Below, one piece after another: positions 12,154-24,060 of a stretch of 64,000 nt of DNA. Numbering within the stretch: position 1 is the first letter of the stretch; each line of letters begins with the position of its first letter. Source of the stretch: Rostratula benghalensis. Taxonomy: Eukaryota > Chordata > Aves > Charadriiformes > Rostratulidae. The translations under genes and the position numbers were made by a program. The DNA is taken from NCBI GenBank assembly GCA_013399305.1, contig VXAI01000179.1, forward strand, positions 111,030-175,029, written 5' to 3'. The notes beneath the pieces are model-generated. The model saw only the letters and a program-made list of their open reading frames with translations. It had not been told where the DNA came from and did not search any database.

Positions 12154-12590
12154 TCACAGAGTAAAAGAATGGTTTAGGTTGGACGGGGACTGAAAGATCA
12201 GCAAGTTCCAATCCTCTGCCCATGGCCTCCCACTACACCAGGTTTCTCAAAGCCCCATCCAGCCTGGCCTCGAACACTTCCAGGAATGGAGCATCCACAG
12301 CTTCTCTAAGAAGTGTTCCAGTGTCTCACCACACTCATAATAAATAATTTCTTCCTTATATCTGATCTAAATATCCCTTCTTTCAGTTTAAAATTGTTAC
12401 ATCTTGTCCTATCAACTCTTTTAATAGAGTCCCTCTCCAGTTTTCTTGTAGGCCCCCTTCAGATACTGGAAGGTTGCTCTAAGGTCTCCCTGGAGCCTTC
12501 TCTTCTCCAGGCTGAACATCTCCAAGTATCTCAGCTTGTCTCCAAAGGAGAGGTGCTCCAGCCCTCCGATTACCTTTGTGGTCCTCTTTA
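12154..12590 (-). mobile_element. CR1 LINE 3' fragment
   Basis: The minus-strand 3' end lies at 12154 (complement of the CR1 terminal repeat, followed by ggtttaggttgg). Continuous CR1 3' UTR and C-terminal ORF2 sequence follows to about 12590, including the complement of the stretch encoding LSYEERL and LFSLEKR. The 5' end is truncated. It is co-oriented with the CR1 fragment that starts about 105 bases later. Confidence 0.95.
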
Positions 12591-12694
12591 AAATGTTCTA
12601 TACCAAAGTGAGTTTTTTTCCCTCAAAACTTAGTTCAACAGACAAGGATGCTTTTTACAAATGTACCTAAGTTGTCAATTGTGTCTGACATTGA

Positions 12695-13085
12695 TCACAG
12701 AGTCACAGAATCACAAACTCTTCATGGTTGGAAGGGACCATTGAGATTATTGAGTACAACCATGACAACAAAACAAAACAAAACAAAACAAAACCCCCCA
12801 AACAAGCAAATAAACCAACCCCAAGCACAACACCCCACCCCCCAAAAAAAACCCCACTATAAAACAACTGTGACACCCAACAGTCTCAAGCACTAAGCAT
12901 GTCCTGAAGTGCCACATCTCCATGTGTCTTAAATACTTTCAGGGACAGTGACTCCACAGCCTCCAGGGGCAGGTTGCTCCAGTGCCTGACCACTCTCTCA
13001 GTAAAGTAACTCTTCATTATCTAATTGAAACCTCCCCTACTGCAACTTCAGACCATTTCCTTGGGACCTGTCATTATTCACATGG
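12695..13085 (-). mobile_element. CR1 LINE 3' fragment interrupted by an A/C-rich expansion
   Basis: The 3' terminus on the minus strand is at 12695 (ATCACAGAGTCACAGAATC), followed by ggttggaagggaccattgag. After about 65 bases the CR1 sequence gives way to (AAAAC)n and C-rich low-complexity DNA (12766-12860). CR1 resumes near 12875 and runs to about 13085 (complement of the sequence encoding HWSNLPL). The expansion occupies the place where CR1 normally has a poorly conserved spacer. Confidence 0.92.
12766..12860. repeat. (AAAAC)n and C/A-rich low-complexity tract inside CR1
   Basis: About six AAAAC units (12766-12794) pass into CCCCCC- and ACCCC-rich sequence up to about 12860. The tract interrupts the CR1 fragment at 12695-13085. 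The strand bias (no T) is strong. Confidence 0.9.
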
Positions 13086-13924
13086 GGGTTTTTTTGATGA
13101 TCAGGCATCACAATGTTGAGATGTGGCAGTTTAAGCAGGCATAAAAATGTGGACTTTTCATGATTCTGTGAAATAGTTGCTTATCTATATGTGTGCAATG
13201 TGGAAGAACAGAAGATGATTGCAGGTCCTTTTCTGCTGATTGGCTTACCTGGTAGCTCAAGTACTCAAGTGGTAGTGGTGACTTTGTGCTGGACTTAATA
13301 GGTAACCATCTTTTTTGGTGGGTCTTCTGCCAAAACTTGATAGATCTGATTTCTGTGGGCTATGTTCTTGTCTGTTACAGAACATGGGAAATTTAGATAT
13401 CAAAGCTACTTTCTTCAATTGAGTTAGGAAGCTAGGGTAGGACAGTGTAGCCAGTGACTTGCTCATCATCTCAGAAAAAAAAGCGTGTGCCGTAAGAGTT
13501 TGAACATGGCCTTGAAACTTTTGGTATGTTTTGTCTTCTTGGGGTCAAGATAAACAGGCTAAAGTTGTTACAATTTATTAATGATGCTAAGGGACATTGG
13601 CCTAAACTGGATGGGATATATAATGTGAAAACATACGAGGACAAAATGCATTGGACTGATACACATTCTACAGAGTATATATGTGCCTTTTTATAGTGAT
13701 GAAGAAATCTCAGAAGATTTGGATCAACATCACTAAAAAGTTTGGATTGTTATCCTGATCTTATCTGAATCTTAAGACCAAGCTGGAAATCACACAAGAA
13801 TGGGCTTTCTCACAGTATTTCAGAAAGTTCCAGACAGATCGTAAATACTCGTGGTATTTTAACAATTCTAGTTCCAGCCCTGGCTTTAACCTGGTAGTTC
13901 AGAGAGGCACAAGATGAAAATTAA

Positions 13925-13946
13925 GGGGGGGAGGGTGGGCGGAGGG
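13925..13946 (+). other. G-quadruplex-type motif
   Basis: Four G runs of at least three with short loops: GGGGGGG-A-GGG-T-GGG-CGGA-GGG. This matches the usual four-tract G4 pattern on the plus strand. It stands alone in AT-rich DNA with no promoter features that I can see. Confidence 0.75.
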
Positions 13947-14552
13947 ATAAAAGTTAACCTTTGAAATATTAAGAATCCTAACATACATCTAACTAAAGGA
14001 AACAGTGGCTAAAAAGTCAATTCCAAGGATGAGCATAGTTAATAGGAGAGGAGTTACTTAGTGGAATAATAAAAAAGAAAGGGGAGAAAAAACCACAACA
14101 AACGTCTGGGTTAGGAAAATTAAAATTTAAGAGAAAGATGAGTGAAAGGAAAAGAACTTCCTGATAACATTTTCTGTTTAGTTCATGAGTTGTGACCTAA
14201 GGGAAATAGCAAAGGTCTTATAGATTAGGACTTTAAGGGCATAAACCCAAATCCTTTGAAGTTAATAAGGGTCTCGTGATATGTGAATACAATACATACT
14301 GTTTGGTGAGGATAATCAGTGTTGCTTAGTACTAGAGAAACTAGACAGATGTCTTCCTTTAGCACAGACATAATTATATTGCATATTTCTTCCACAGCTT
14401 TTAGCAACCAAAGGTATGGTTTTAATGGTTTCCATTCTAACCCTTTGCTTGGAATCACTGACAACTCTTTTTGAGTTGAAGGTTACTGTGTTGATTTCTA
14501 ATGGAATACAGTTAGTTAACAGGTGCTAGTTATATGATGCTTAACATCTGAG

Positions 14553-14581
14553 CACACACACACACATGAAAAAAAAAAAAA
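14553..14581. repeat. (CA)n followed by poly-A
   Basis: A short CA repeat (about 14553-14565) is followed by a 13-base A run (14569-14581). Confidence 0.9.
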
Positions 14582-15384
14582 GTGGAAAGAGCATTTTTCC
14601 AAACTTTTAATGCAGAATGACTTGAACAATTGGCAAGACCAAAGAGATTTTGAGGATCTCAGTTTAAGACCCCTGAAATACTGTGGCTTTGACCTCTGCT
14701 CTGATATGTGATTTGTGAGCCTCTAATCCCATAGAGTTGAGGAGCTCAGCAGGATTTACACTGCAGTCCAGAAGAGCTCAGACCAAGCTGGACCTGGGTT
14801 TGCCAACAGATGCAACATTTAGTATCAAAACTGTGCGGGAGTCTGTAAACATTGCTGCAAACACATACTTTTGTTGACCCTTAGAAAACCTAATTTCTGA
14901 TCAATTAACTGTGTGAAAGACACCACAGTTTCAGTAGTTTATATTTCCTTCACCCTTACAGAGCTCCTGTATGTTAGTAACAGTTCAACGGCACGTGTGT
15001 GTGATCCAAGGATGTTCATTCAGTTAAAGGCATAGCTGAATGGCAGCCGATTTACTGTTCTTGTTTCTTCATCACGCAACTCAATTCTGTCTCATCGTAA
15101 GTTAAATGAATTGCTTATGGTGTGTTCTGCAGATGAATCAGTGCTAGTGATCTTAACAGCTGGTTTGTATTTGACATACAGGTACAGCATGTTTGCGTGT
15201 AATTGCTAGCCAGCTAGCCAGCAATGGATTTTTGGCGGGATTCTCGGGCAGATGTTTTACAGACAGAAAGTGGTCTTCATAAATTTAGCTGTCCACATTG
15301 CCTTCCAGGTCATTCTGCCATGTATAACTATGAGAGGCAGACATATAGTTAAGATACCATACTTACTATGAGTATGGTCATATG

Positions 15385-15411
15385 AAACAAACCAAACCAA
15401 ACCAAACCAAC
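15385..15411. repeat. (AAACC)n pentanucleotide repeat
   Basis: About five AAACC units; simple repeat in non-coding DNA. Confidence 0.9.
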
Positions 15412-15595
15412 AAAGAAAACAACCCAAGAAGCTGTATTCACAAAGACTCTGTGTTTTGTATCATGCCACTGCTAGAACTGTAGCACTTAGAAGATAATGT
15501 AGGTGAGGGCTAATAAACATAGGAGTAAGTGTTTTCCTTTAAAGCATTCCTTTCATTTTCAAGATCTACTCGCGCACTAAGTAAAACCTCTATTT

Positions 15596-15616
15596 AAAAA
15601 AAAAAAAAAAAAAAAG
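15596..15616. repeat. Poly-A run, 21 bases
   Basis: Uninterrupted A run. The preceding sequence is not a recognised retrocopy, so it is treated as a simple repeat. Confidence 0.95.
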
Positions 15617-18600
15617 GCAGCTTTCTTGATAAATCTGATGATAATCAGATTTCTCATTGAGATTATATAGTGAAGATAATGGGACACCTTAGACTAACAA
15701 GGGCCTGTATACATTATACTGCCAAATTTACATTGTTCTAGAATTGTACAAATATGCTTTTATACTTCTAGAGTGATCTTCAAGTGGCATCAGAGAGGGA
15801 ACTTAGAGTAAACCAGAAGCAGGTTTTGTCTTAGGTATCTTTACATGTCTAAACCAATACTTCCATGCTAGATTAGATATTTAGTTCCTTTCTATAATCC
15901 ACAAAGAGAGAAAAAAAACTTTCAAAATGAGATTCATCCCATCTATATCAGATATTTCCTTCAGAAAAGAAGGCAATATCCAGGGTTGCCTACATATCTT
16001 TTTTTTTTCATGTATACAATTTGCCTAGAAAATGAGCTAAGAGAAAGCACCTAATTTTTCAGGCTTCTAAGGATACCCATCAGCTGCCTTCAGACACTGC
16101 CTAACTCAGGAAGTAGAGAGGAAGGATGTAAGAGAGCATCAGTCTGTTAATCTTCATACAACCATAAGATTTGCTTTGCTTATTAGACACTGACTTTCTG
16201 ACTTCAAGTAATGGCATTGCTGCAACACGGAAGTGGTCACAGAACAGTAAGTATAAATCAGATTCCAAATATATAGAGAGGTTTTTTCCCTAATATATAT
16301 TCTTTTTCAAACAACTATCCATTCCTGATTTTTCAAATAGCTTGTAGAATAACAAAAGTCAGACCTTTGTGACTGCAGTGGTTTCTTGAGCAGCCAGTCA
16401 AGCAGACAAAATCTTAAATTCTGCCACAATAAATCTCGAGCTTCTGTTTTTTCTGTCCTCCCCAGTAACTGATTTCCCTTGAAGCTGAAACGGGATAACT
16501 GATGCAGAGCATGTTTCCAATTTATCTCATGGAAGAGTTTTGTGAGCATCAAGGTCAGCAGGACAGACACATACAGCTTCTGTCCTATATTTCCCATAGG
16601 GCCTCAGATCCCTACCAGTATTCGCAAGCGTGAATTCTTTGTTCAGAATTAAAGTAAATCTGAAATTGTTGCTCAGTCTCTATTGGCAGAACTTTTTGCC
16701 TTGCTTTTTATTAAGCCTTTCACACAGACTTTTTTCTTTCTTCTATTAGTTTATTTGGAAACCTGGCAACAATCTGAAAGACTTCCAAATGCAATGTGGT
16801 GGACATGCAATCAGCCATTAAAGCGTACCTGTGGTAACAAGAGCATAGCCCTCTATGTGTTGACCTGTTTTAGATCCTGCACCACTTTGCTGTGCAAAAT
16901 TTCAGAGAAGTTCAAAATAGTTTTTATAGATTTTTTTTTTAAGTGTTAAATTCAATACATAAATTTGGAAAGAAATCTCTTCCCCTCCTTGAACTGTAAT
17001 GATAATGGACAGATAAAATCTGAAATATTCTTATTCCACGCAGTTATATGTTCTCTGCTGTACTGTTTTTATTTTTATTAACTGCTTTTGCCAAGGTTCA
17101 AACAAACTACAGGCATTTAAAATATGAATACTGCATTTTGGTCACCTTTCAAATGCTCTTATCGCTTTGAAAGTTTGTGGAAATACTTTCCAGAAAGACA
17201 GAACTTAAAGCGTTGATATTTCATATAGGTAGGAAAGCATTGAACACCCACATTCTTGATGTCCTCTGTACTAGAAATTTCAGACATCTCTGAAAAGAGT
17301 CAGGTGAAAGAAAAAGTGGAGGATTTATGTCTTTTTGTGTGTGTGTTAAATAAATTAATATAGTGAATAAAAAACTTATCTACAGAAAGGAGGTAAACTG
17401 ACAGAGAAGCAAATATTCCATTATTCTACCAGTTATTTAAAAATACTTACAATGAAAGGGACAGTCTTTTTTAAAAACTAGTTGACTTTATTTCAAAAAC
17501 AAGTCTTTTCAGGAGCCCATTTCATCTTCCTATGCCTTCCTGCTTTATTTTTAAAATGTAAAAATGAGCTGTGTATCTCTATATCTCTGAAATGAGAGGC
17601 ATGTATATTTCTTTAAAATGTAAAATCGTGAAATTAAAAATGCTTCCTTTTTCACTTATTCATGTGCCACCTTAATTCATGTTGAAAATTCTTTCCTCTT
17701 GTTCATAATGGAATGGGGCCCTAAAATTCCTAATCCTGTAGCATCACTAACCAATGTAGTACTATAAGTACCAATGCACTTACAAGACTTGCTGAAATGG
17801 GAACAATGGTAAAGTTGAGGATTATTTGTGACCCTCTACAAATTAGTGTTGACTTGTACTGACAATGAATGTTGGGAACTTTGTAATTTTGCTACAAGTA
17901 CTCTATGTCCTATTTAAATAGTACATTATGGAAGACTGTAAAATTTCAGAAAAATAGCAGTAGCCAGTAAAATCCAAAAAGGAAAACCAATTAATGTAAA
18001 TTATATGGTTCTTTAAATATAATGCGGCATTTTAATGGCAGGCTTCCAGTTTGGAAAGCGAGTCAGATTGCCTCTTCCAAGGATTTGGTTTTACTAGTAG
18101 AAGAATAAAGCTACATTTCAATGCAACTAATTCCAGCCCACCATTTTGACACAACCAAGGTAAGACACATCTGATTTACTATGAAATGGTACAGAAAAGG
18201 TTACCTGTACATACACAAGCCAGTTTCATTTACTTAACAGTCAGTACCTTGTCTTTAATGCCTGCTTTTACTTCAGGGTTGCATGTATATTTTACTTAAT
18301 CCAAATAAAATATCTGTAATTTTTAGCATTGAAGTCAAGGTCTGAATTATAGTTTGACAAGCTATATTAAATAGTTAATGAATATAATTATTTCTTAGCA
18401 TTGCCTAAGTATCCCAAATAAATGTCTCATCAAGAAGTAAATAGTGTAAGACTCTGACTTCACAATATGACTACTGTTACAGTAGTTTAAATGGAATTCC
18501 AGTAGGTCAAAGTTTCCTCTGGTACTTCTATTTTTTTTTCATGTTCTAATTTCAACAATATATCCTAAGAGACTTTTTTTTAAAGTATCCTCCCGGACCA

Positions 18601-19468
18601 ATTCATCTGCAATTTGCTATACTTTGTATGTTTAAAAGCCCCCACATGTTTAAGCTACAGGAAAAAAAAATCTGGACACATCAATAAAAAGGTAATATAA
18701 TTCAAAACAGCTGCATATAATGTGCCATTATACAAACTGATACCACATTTTAACCCCATTTCTTGTTTTATACTATGCTAATCTTCAGTTCTAACTGTGA
18801 ATGTTTCATCTGAAGAGCAAATAAAGAGCAAAATTAATTGAACTTGAGAATAAAGATACTTCTGACTATACTGAAGTGTCAAAACTATTATTCTATTGTT
18901 TTATCATATACCCATTACTTGCATTCTAAAATACTATACTACTGTTGAAAGTAAATTATCCGATAAGCATTATGAGTGTACATTTACATTTGAATGTGAT
19001 TATTTATATTCTGTGGTAATGTATCAGATAGAGAGCTAGAAGAAACATCTATAAATCATTTAAGTCAAATGTTTGGTGTTCAAAAGATTTACGTTAGCCG
19101 TTCAAATTATAGCATTGTTCCGAAATTATTAGTTGTTAAGAACTACCTGGCTCTCTGCAATCTGAACTATTTGTCTAAAGAGGTATGGGTTAATTACTTG
19201 ACATCAGGAAAGTGCTATTTAAACTTTGTGATTTGTCCTTTGTATGATTATCTAACCACAAAATTGTACACTACAACTTTAGGAAAGACCTCTTTATGTT
19301 CCTGTTCAAACCATCTACAAAATTGCTATTGGCTTCAGTGCTTCAGAATTATAACAATTTAATCCCAAAATGATCTTTCTCTCTTGAACAAATGAACTGT
19401 GGCTTCTGGAGTGAAACTAGCTTTTCATAGATATTTAACTGCACAAGTATTCAAGAGCAGTGAATAAA

Positions 19469-19531
19469 AAAAAAAACAAAACAAAAAAAACCCAAAAAAA
19501 ACCACCAAAGAAAACCAACCCCAAAAAAACT
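19469..19531. repeat. A/C-rich low-complexity tract
   Basis: Irregular AAAAC, CCAAAA and ACCCC patterns over about 60 bases with almost no T or G. A short open frame through it (lysine- and proline-rich) is a by-product of composition. Confidence 0.9.
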
Positions 19532-20519
19532 TTAATAACTGAATTTATTTTTCTAATTGGTCACAACCCCTGTAGAAGCAGTCTGAATTGTTTCTATAGC
19601 CAGTCATTGAATCAAACGAAGAGTTATCTGTTCAATACAGCTAACTGTATTCACTTCAAATTTTATGTCTAAGCTGACAACACTATCCTCGTACGATGTC
19701 AGCGATGAGGACTCAAAACTGCACTTTTCAAGGAAGGTTTATTTACTCATATTGCTAGATCTGGTGGAAATTATTAAGAAATTATCAAGTTGATGAGGGT
19801 CTCTTTTTCACAAAACTATACTAATTGAGACAAAAATATTCTGCTGCTAGCTCAATCTGCCTTTTTTAGATGTTTCTTCTCTGCAGAATCTCACGGCCCC
19901 AGGGAGCATCACAGCTGGGACATTTAACCACAGAATCTTCAGGGTCTTCAGTGCTCTGGTGCAAAGCTGATATTTCTCAGGACCTGTGGTTCATGAAGTA
20001 TCCTCACAGTACATCAGGTTTTCTCCTATATGTTGATCCCACATGAGACACAGGGAGAAAGGTGAGGTATCTTGCCAAACCTGGATTTCCCCTCGATTTT
20101 CATCCCTATCTGAGAGGGAGCTTTTCCTCTGTCTTTCTCCTGTCTAACCCAACCGCAAATTTTCCTTCATGTACTGAAATCCAGGCATGTGGTCTCAGCA
20201 TGTGCCAATCTGTAAATAGCCTTGTGATACAGGGTGAGCTTACAAATTTCTTGTATATTCTCCCACAGAAGAGTTTGAGCAAGAGGCTCAGTTTTTCCCT
20301 GCTCTTCTCATCTCTACTGATATCAAGGAAATGTTCCATTGCCCAATGAAACATGGCAGAACAAGTCTTCATTCTGCTGAATGGTTGGTTATATGCCAGG
20401 AGAAAGACTATTTGTACTTGGAAGACTATTTGTAGCAGACCTCATGTTAATTCTTGCCATAAAACTAAACAAAATGCAATATAAATAAATATTTAACTAA
20501 AAAACCCAAAACAAACAAA

Positions 20520-20537
20520 AACACACACACACACACA
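20520..20537. repeat. (CA)n microsatellite
   Basis: About nine AC units after an A-rich lead-in. Confidence 0.9.
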
Positions 20538-21488
20538 AATCTGTTTAACTAAATACAGGGTGATCTTTTCCTCTTAAAGTTATATCTAATATTAGAGGTG
20601 GAAGGACTTTATGTATGTCTATATATATAAAGAACACCTAAGGGAAAAGAGGACAGCAACTTTAAATCATAATATAGACAAACCATGTACTCAAGTTAAT
20701 CATCACAAACTGGCAGAGAGACACATCCTTTTGTTCTCTGCTCTCACATTCCGAGATGGATTCTGTATGGATTTTGCTCACAAGAAATGTTAAAGCAGTA
20801 AATGGTTTTTTTTTTTCCCCTCCACATTCCTACAGACCCATAAATAGGGTGGCAAGTAAAAGACGTGTATGTCAGAAATGCTCCAGCTGTTCCCCACACT
20901 CAGTGCTTATTCCTTTTCCAGTGTAGTCCTCACCCAATTTTCTTTATTCAAAACACACAATAAAAATACCAGCTAAAGCGAATAAAATTTCTCACGGAGG
21001 CTTATATGCCTTCATCTCACACTCTTCTTGCTGCCACACCCTCATGCAGCCCTTTTCTACTTCATCTGTAAAATGCACACAACACTTGTTGTGCAAAGAG
21101 CTGCTCTCTCTCAAACACAGCCCAGCACCGCTGCCAGCCTGTCTTTTGGCCCTCACAAAAGTCTGGTTTTAAGTGGCCAGTCACTCTTGCCAATGCTGTT
21201 GTCTTTTTTTTTTTTTTTTAAACTCAGTTATATCTATGAGGCCTCCAGCCTCAGTTTCCCACACCCTTGATAAGCACTTTTTCTACCAGGAAGCCCCTGT
21301 TTTTCTGACCGCTTCCTCCTCATCTGCATCTATCAGCATTTATTCCAAATGAAAGATATACAGAAGGAGGAGTGCCATCTGAAATATATTTATTTGAAAT
21401 GTCCATGCAGAGCACGGGTTTAACCTAAACTTCTGAATCCTGAAGATGTCTGTCTTCCTTTTCTACACACTTTTGTATCCTGGGAGCA

Positions 21489-21888
21489 TGTCCCAGTGAG
21501 GCACATGAGAATGACTGAGAAGTATCACACTTTCAGATGACTTAGGTCACAAAGAGGTTTTATTTCACCCTTGGTAAGGGCTAGCACTAGACTCGTGAGC
21601 TCAGGTCGCACATTTATACACGGAGTAACATGTATTGTTATCTACAAATGTGGGGGAAAAACAGTAAATATGACAAAGAGGATGGACCTCTTGGTGACAA
21701 ATTTCTGCACTAGTCTGCTATGGCCTGGCATCTTGCATAAACCCAGGCAGTCAGTGCCGTCTGCCAGACATTGCTGCCCTAGACATCTCCCGGGTGCAGA
21801 TGCTGGTCCTTGGTGCTCCTTGCAGCTCCTTCAGAGCTCTGTGCTCAGGGGACATGTACACATATATTTACCCTGTGGATTCCTTTCA
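21489..21888 (-). mobile_element. Candidate solo LTR (endogenous retrovirus), 400 bp
   Basis: Read on the minus strand, the segment begins TGAAAGGAATCC and ends CACTGGGACA, so it has the TG...CA ends of a retroviral LTR. It contains a TATA-like TATAAAT (complement of 21612-21618) and, about 50 bases further, an AATAAA poly-A signal (complement of 21559-21564). This is the compact promoter to poly-A layout of an LTR. The flanks carry a 6-bp near-duplicate, GGAGCA (21483-21488) and GGAGCC (21889-21894). That is the target-site length typical of ERVK-type elements. No gag, pol or env lies beside it, so it would be a solo LTR. The family assignment is inference, and a cellular transcript end is the main alternative. 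Confidence 0.55.
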
Positions 21889-23981
21889 GGAGCCAAGGTT
21901 ATAAACATTCCCCTTGCAGAAAGTCCAAAGGCCTGGCTTGGAATCAGAGCTGACCAGCATCCAGGGATGTGACTCAGACTGTCAGGAGAAGCAGAGGCTC
22001 CTCCTCAGGTCTGTGTGCAGCAGAAACAGTGGGGGGTGGGGGTGTTGAGATTTTGTAATTAAAAGCTATTCTTAGAGCACTCGGTCAGAGGCAAAGCTAT
22101 GAGTTGTTAAATGACACCATGTTGTCCCAGCAACCATTAAAGCAGTTGCAGTTGTCCAAGACAAACACTTTTGCTTCCCTAGCTACTCCAGGCTGTGGGC
22201 AAAGGACAGTATCCAGGAGTCAGCTTCTGAAGACCTGTATTCATAGTGGTACTTCAGAAGCCACTGGCGGCACTAAGCAGAGTTTAAAATTATGAATTCA
22301 CACTGCTCCTGAAAATGTATCTCCAAAACAAAAAAATGATAGGCAGCTTTGCTAAACCTTTCCTCAGAGACATGTTTGCATTGAGGTGCTCCTGTTGCTT
22401 GGCCTCTAGTTTGTCTCTGAACTAGCTCGTTGAACAAGCTGGATTTGAAATGTTCCAGAGAAGTCTCTGAAGGCCTCTTCCTAGCTACATGAGAGACAAA
22501 GAATGACAAACAGTGGACAAATCCCAAATCCTCTGAACTCAGTTTTCTTCAAGTGGAAGTGATGCTGTCCTCAGACTCCTCTTAAGCCGCATGATTAAAT
22601 GATCTCCATAGGCTTCATCTTCTGGAAAGTTATGGAGACACCACCAGAAGCCTGTTATTTTCCAAAAGGTCACCCCAGTCATCTATCAGTGGGTCAGTTT
22701 GGGATAAAACATCATTAACATTGACCCAGAACATTAAGATGGTCAGAGTGCCTCTTCCTAAACTGAAGTGAGAGTGGGATATGGGGAAGGTTGTGGAAGG
22801 GCAACCCCAAGTCCACCTGTCTGCCAAAGTAATAGTCATTCAGGGATGTATCTGTTGCTTTAGCCCCTCAGGTACTATATGCATTATGTTACAAGATAAT
22901 TTGAAAAACAGTTCTGGGTCAATGTAGTGGGTGACTGGTGAAAACATAGCTTATTTCTGTGTTACATGGCAGCATTGTTAGTGCAGATCGTGGTATTTCA
23001 CTATCTCTAAAAGTGAAAGTGAAATATAAATTACTACTGGAGTATATTAAGGGTACCTCAATATAGTAATCAGGGAAATGTAGAAGATGGCACACTGAGT
23101 ATGGAGTGGTGCTGTATTGGCTATGATACACAGCTGCAGTGTTCCTTGAGGAAGGTTGGTTACAGGACTCTTACCTATGGGGTCATTCTAACTGGAATTT
23201 AGATAGTCTGTTGAGAGGATACCTCAGGATCCAGACAACCTTGAGCTCATTGCTTCTCTCTGTTGATGTTTGCGTAAAACTGAGTTCAGTGTTTCCCCCA
23301 TATGCTCAGTGTGCCAGAATAATTTAGGCAGGCAGTGAACTTGGCCCACCAATGCTGCATGGAGATACTAAACTAGCACAGACCCGTTTCCTGTGCCAGG
23401 TCAATGTTCTCCAGCCCTGAGGCCAGCTGGCACCATCCTACTACAGCCATACTCTTAAACGTGCTGTCCAAAGAGAGTGCCTGCATCCAAACTACCTATG
23501 CAGAATTGCTGCTGGGCCAGGTTTAACTCCCAAACTACATCCAGGGATTGTACTGGAAAACTTTTAGTTGACCTGCAACAAAATTGCTCTGAAATATTTA
23601 AACATATGGATAAATGATGACCAAGGCCTGGGCTTCTGTCCTTATTTTGCTAACAACAACATGCACTGGTGCTGGGAACACAGTGGTGTGTTAATGCTCA
23701 CTTACTCTCCCAGCACTCCTGTGTGGCAGAGAAATATTACTCAACCATTTTCTTCATTAGGGCCTGAGGCAAATACGTTGGTTGAAGGAACAGCATTTGC
23801 TTTGTTTCTTATTCTGCTGTCTGCTCTTTCAAGGGTCCTCTCTCCTCTTCTTTTTGAGCAGAAGCTATTTAAAAGTTTTTCTCATTTTTCTCAATGCTAC
23901 TGAAAGGTCAATCTTTATTCCCACCAACATATTGATGGTTTCTCTCACAATTTGTGCAATATCCCAGTAAGCAGCTTATTG
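21889..23981. other. Non-coding DNA
   Basis: No gene or transposon recognised. The strand contains a G-rich stretch near 22031-22043 with two long G runs (not a full four-run G4 motif). The short frames on both strands lack recognisable domains. Confidence 0.65.
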
Positions 23982-24060
23982 TCATAGAATCATAGGATGG
24001 CTTGAATTTGAAGGCACCTTAAAGATCATCTAGTTCAAACCCCTTCCACTAGACCAAGTC
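23982..24060 (-). mobile_element. CR1 LINE 3' tail
   Basis: About 80 bases matching the complement of the CR1 3' end: TCATAGAATCATAGGATGG, then aaagatcatctagttcaaaccccttccactagacc. Only the terminal 3' UTR is present, consistent with strong 5' truncation at insertion. Confidence 0.93.

Larger units (their letters stand above)
13086..21488. other. AT-rich non-coding DNA
   Basis: No gene or sizeable transposon recognised over about 8.4 kb. Local simple features are listed separately (G-rich tract near 13.93 kb, CA repeat plus A run at 14.55 kb, AAACC repeat at 15.39 kb, A run at 15.60 kb, A/C-rich tract at 19.47 kb, CA repeat at 20.52 kb). The open frames up to 97 codons show no recognisable domain and no convincing splice context. 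Confidence 0.65.

Noticed and set aside
13140..13173. Possible extra CR1 3' tail (catgattctgtgaaat)
   Set aside because: Only about 16 bases fit the CR1 terminus, and no CR1 3' UTR precedes it.
21571..21972. 133-codon plus-strand frame
   Set aside because: It runs antisense through the candidate LTR at 21489-21888 and has no recognisable domain; best read as a by-product of the LTR sequence.
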